Part shown: positions 61,111 to 64,000 of the stretch, piece by piece
Layout of the letters: every line of letters begins with the position of its first letter
How positions within the stretch are numbered: position 1 is the stretch's first letter
Origin: Oxyruncus cristatus
Lineage: Eukaryota; Chordata; Aves; Passeriformes; Cotingidae
Assembly: GCA_013399855.1 (NCBI GenBank)
Contig: VXAY01003172.1
Coordinates: forward strand, 271,873-335,872
Reading direction: 5' to 3'
Length of the DNA: 64,000 nucleotides
Notes under the pieces: model-generated
Told to the model about the DNA's origin: nothing
The model's input: only the letters and a program-made list of their open reading frames with translations
The model's database searches: none
Program-made: the position numbers and the translations under genes

Positions 61111-61160
61111 GCCGCGGGGCCGGGTCGACGGGACGGCCCTTATATAGACGGAAGGAGTGG
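61060..61160 (-). promoter_or_regulatory. MYL9: MYL9 core promoter with TATA/CArG-like elements
   Basis: On the minus strand CTATATAAGG (61,147-61,138) is both a TATA box and a one-mismatch CArG box (consensus CC, six A/T, GG). A second CArG-like element, CCTTGTATGG (61,087-61,078), has one G in the A/T core. CArG boxes bind SRF with myocardin and drive smooth-muscle genes such as MYL9. The surrounding sequence is a CpG island (about 60,560-61,260). The transcription start is inferred, near 61,110-61,117. Confidence 0.6.
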
Positions 61161-61260
61161 CCCACGCGTGTCCTGTCCCGCCTGCTGGCACCGGGGGGCT
61201 GCGAACAGGCGCGTCCCCGTGGACGCCCCTGCGCATCCCAGCCAGGGGACACAGAGATGC

Positions 61261-63300
61261 CACGATCTGGAGAAGCCGTGGGCACCCTCGGGTGACACCA
61301 GCCGGGGACCCACGGCTGTTTGGACAGCTCTGGCTTCGATGGCGTGGCCGGAGTGGGTCCCTGGGGCAGACCTGGGGCTGCTGGAGGAACAGCGGCCCCT
61401 GGGGTCCATGAAGAGGCTGGAGGGTGTCCGCAGGCTGCACCACGGGTGGCCGAAAACCTCTGCCAATGGTTCCTGGGGCTACGCAAAGGGAACCGTGGCC
61501 AGGAGGACCAGCCATCAGCACTGACTTCTGCCGCTGCCCCGGGCTGCGAGACCTCAGAAGGACCCGGTAAAACAGCCCCTCACAGGCCCTCTAAAAAGTG
61601 GCCTGGAGCAGAGAACAGCCAGGGAGCTGTCCCATTCCTAAGCAGGGATCCAGAGCCCGATGGAACAGGGATGGGGAGTTCCTACCCTTTGCTGGAGGCA
61701 GGAAAGCATCGGTCCTGAGACATCTCCAGAGAGTTCTGCTCACGATTCCTTCTCATCAGCAACCCTGAGCCTCATCACAGTCCTGCAGGCACATGCCTGC
61801 AGCCCCTTCAAAGGCCAGGCAGCAGGATCAGGAGCCAGCCAAATGCAGAAATGGATCTGGACATGCTGCCGAGTGCAGTGCCAGGGCAGAGGCGAGCCAG
61901 GGAGAGCACAGAACCTTTGCCATACCCGTGAGCTGCACAGGGGGTCCCCAGAAAGGTTTGTCTTTTTAATAAAAATGTAAGGAAAGAGACAAAGAAGAAC
62001 AAAAAAAAAGAACCGGGAGTCAGCCATCCCGAGCTGCCACCCTGTGGCTGGTCCCGGGGTTTTCTGTGCTGGAGAAGAATCCTGGCCTCAGTTTGGTCCA
62101 GGTCGTCTTAGGAGCCTGTCAGGAGCAGGACTCACCTCCAACCACTCCGGGCTGGCCACTGTCCCTCACTGAGCCCCAATTCCTCACTACTGAGCAAGTG
62201 TCAGCCAAGGCCCCTGCGGAGGGGAGCTGCTGGAGAGGGGCAGCATGGACATGTCAACTCCTTGAAGGCTTTGCAGCCTCTGCAGCTGTATGCACACAAG
62301 GGGCTGCTGCTGGGCCACCTCATGTTGTCCCTTGAGCCCTATTCAGGTCTTCCTGTCTTCCCCTGCCTGTGCCCAGGGCTCTCCATGTCATCCTTCTTCC
62401 CCACTTCCAAGTGTCTGCCAACACCCATCCCTTACTGGGGGCTGCTTGTACCCTCAGGACACTCTGTGGCACCTCTCCTGCCTCCTTTTGGCCCTTTCAA
62501 GCCCAAATTTAATTTGCTTTTCTCTGGCCAGTGTATCAGGCAATGGAAATAGAGTAAAACAAGACATTTTGTTTAGCATGTGAATTTTAGATCAGTTCCC
62601 TGATCCAGGTGTTTCATCATTATGCAAATGTTTTTATCGCTGCGAAGTGTCTGGGGAAGGAGCACTGAGCTGGGGACCGTGGCACTCCTCACCTGCTTAG
62701 GACACAGCCTGAGGCCTGGAAGAGCTGCAGCTGTCACCTCCCCCCACCCTCGGTGTGTCCATCACAGAGCAGAGGGTGCAGAGTACCTGGGGCTGCCACA
62801 GCCTAGGCTCCCGAGAAGTGTCCCAGGAGTAAGGCTGGAACCAGGACATGTGTGACCTGGCCCTGTTATGATGTGGGGTCAGAGGCACAGGTTCTGCCAG
62901 AGATACAGTGATGACACCCCCCCACACACACATGTTCCTTCTTGCGAATGCCATGTGGGTCCCTTGGCTTGAACCACCCGCTGGCATGAGGCAAATGCCC
63001 AAGGGGCTGGACATGTGATCAAAGGCCTGATGGCTGGAGCAGGGCAAGATACTTTTCAAGCCCATAAGTATCTTGCATAATCTGTATTTAAATTACATGG
63101 CCTTGGCTGGAAGTGATCCAAGGCCTGGGACAAGGATTTGTCTGCCTGCTCCCTCTGCCAATCCCACACGGCCCAGGGAGGGTCAGTCTGCCCTGAAAGA
63201 TCCTGTTGGAATCAGCAGCAAGGCATGTTATGATCAGGTTCTTTAAAATTATTAGAAAGATGCCTCTGCCCAAATTAAGGTGCAAATGAGACCATACGCC
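61261..63300. other. Intergenic stretch upstream of MYL9
   Basis: About 2 kb with no recognised exon, RNA gene or transposon on either strand. A lone plus-strand AATAAA near 61,970 has no upstream gene to serve. Confidence 0.5.
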
Positions 63301-63518
63301 AAAGTCAACAGTACAGATTTTTATTTAACAGTAATTGGGAAGTAGATTATGTTGACCACATAACCACACCCTGAAGAGGATAGCAGAGTGTCAATTCCAA
63401 CCAAATATCCTGCCCATGCCATTCAAAAATAATTCTCAGTATGTTTTTCCATAATGAGTGCGAGTGCTTTGAGCACCACTGCTCTTGGAAGGCAAGAATA
63501 TAAAAATTAGTCAAATAT

Positions 63519-63653
63519 TTAGAACTCCACGTCATTACTTGATCCACAGCCACCGTATGTTCGGCTGCTGTAACGTCTGCTCAGATAACCAGGTAACGAG
63601 CAGCACAACCGTGTGTGTCCAAAAGCTGCCCTGCTCCCCACCCTCCAGCCCAT
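63519..63653 (-). CDS. Hypothetical 44-codon minus-strand ORF
   Basis: ATG at 63,653 (minus) to TAA at 63,519. The C-terminal half reads RRYSSRTYGGCGSSNDVEF, a glycine/serine/tyrosine-rich tail with a composition more protein-like than nearby frames. It could equally be the last exon of a longer protein, because a minus-strand AG (TCTGAGCAG) precedes the ACGTTAC segment. A second overlapping frame (63,535-63,861) is longer but has no ATG at its start. I do not recognise a family. Confidence 0.2.
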   Translation of the reverse strand: MGWRVGSRAAFGHTRLCCSLPGYLSRRYSSRTYGGCGSSNDVEF

Positions 63654-63879
63654 CCCCAGGGAGGAGCTGGGGAGTCTTCAAAGCTTGGCTGTGAGCCATG
63701 AGCCGACAGCACTGCATGGTCACAATGTGCCAGAGCTGAAGCTGTGAGAGATCCCGTGAGGGTTGTCTGAGATCCCGGGATCCCCACGCGGCCCCGTTCG
63801 CAGGCTCAGCAAGTGCTTCGGGGGTCCCAAGGGGGTCTCCTGCAACATGTGGGGACAACACGGGGGCTACTGTCTGGCC

Positions 63880-64000
63880 CTTCTGCCGAAGAGCGGTCCT
63901 GCCAGGCTAAGGCTGAGGCCGAGGCCGAGGCCTTCGCCTTCCCCTTGGCTTTCCCCTTCCCTGCTCCCGGAGGAGGAGCCGAGCGCTGGCCCCGCCCGCC
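63880..64000. promoter_or_regulatory. Edge of a CpG-rich segment
   Basis: The last ~120 bases are GC-rich, with a GGCCGAG hexamer-like repeat, a GGAGGAGGAGCC stretch and CCCCGCCCGCC (a GC box) at the very end. The feature is cut by the window edge, so its extent and gene cannot be judged. Confidence 0.35.

Larger units (their letters stand above)
63310..64000 (-). other. Possible 3' part of a minus-strand transcript
   Basis: A canonical AATAAA lies on the minus strand at 63,320-63,325. About 195 bases upstream of it a short frame ends in TAA. The right edge (from about 63,880) becomes CpG-rich and resembles the start of a promoter island. Together these could be a short minus-strand transcript or the end of a gene that continues right of the window. 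No protein family is recognised. Confidence 0.3.

Noticed and set aside
60307..61524. 405-codon plus-strand and 267-326-codon minus-strand frames at the MYL9 promoter
   Set aside because: CpG-island frames with no family match. They cross the predicted MYL9 exon 1 and its promoter elements and contain one unresolved base.
61965..61980. Plus-strand AATAAA as a gene 3' end
   Set aside because: No plus-strand exon or transcript evidence lies upstream; a single hexamer is not enough.

Overview
This is a window of vertebrate nuclear DNA, almost certainly from a bird. It carries three split genes with GT-AG introns and high-identity vertebrate proteins. Many CR1-type LINE 3' tails end in the ATTCTGTG-like octamer typical of avian CR1. 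The introns are compact and GC-rich CpG islands are frequent, as on avian microchromosomes. The species cannot be named from this sequence. No bacterial gene, CRISPR array, tRNA or rRNA was seen.

Layout. (1) 1-28,417 has no recognised coding exon and is best read as 5' intronic or upstream sequence of DLGAP4. It holds a CpG island with a 39-bp tandem repeat (about 560-1,010) between two CR1 copies, plus scattered CR1 fragments and simple repeats. (2) 28,418-35,653 (+) holds six coding exons for the last 438 residues of DLGAP4 (SAPAP4/GKAP4). They end in the QTRL PDZ ligand and are followed by a 1.6-kb 3'UTR (poly(A) signal at 37,246) containing an 82-base assembly gap. (3) 37,270-41,200 is intergenic. 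It holds CR1 copies, a 300-bp AT-rich tract, and a CpG island at 38,540-39,230 with CCAAT, YY1-like, ETS, E-box and GC-box motifs but no identifiable gene. (4) 41,205 to about 48,560 (-) is TGIF2, with two coding exons for 249 residues; its promoter island is broken by a 547-base gap. (5) 48,560-53,900 is spacer with minisatellite and CR1 repeats. (6) 53,925 to about 61,110 (-) is MYL9, complete at 172 residues. Three coding exons follow a predicted non-coding first exon with a TATA/CArG-type promoter. (7) 61,150-64,000 is mostly featureless, but its right end has a poly(A) signal on the minus strand, a short minus-strand ORF and the edge of another CpG-rich segment.

The genes do not form a pathway. 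DLGAP4 is a postsynaptic scaffold, TGIF2 a TALE-homeodomain repressor of TGF-beta/Smad and retinoid signalling, and MYL9 the regulatory light chain of smooth-muscle and non-muscle myosin II. They are neighbours in human too, but as I recall all three point the same way there (DLGAP4, MYL9, TGIF2). Here the TGIF2-MYL9 pair is inverted and converges on DLGAP4. I found no convincing new biological system. The least explained items are the orphan promoter-like island at 38.5-39.2 kb and the minus-strand transcript candidate at 63.3-64.0 kb.
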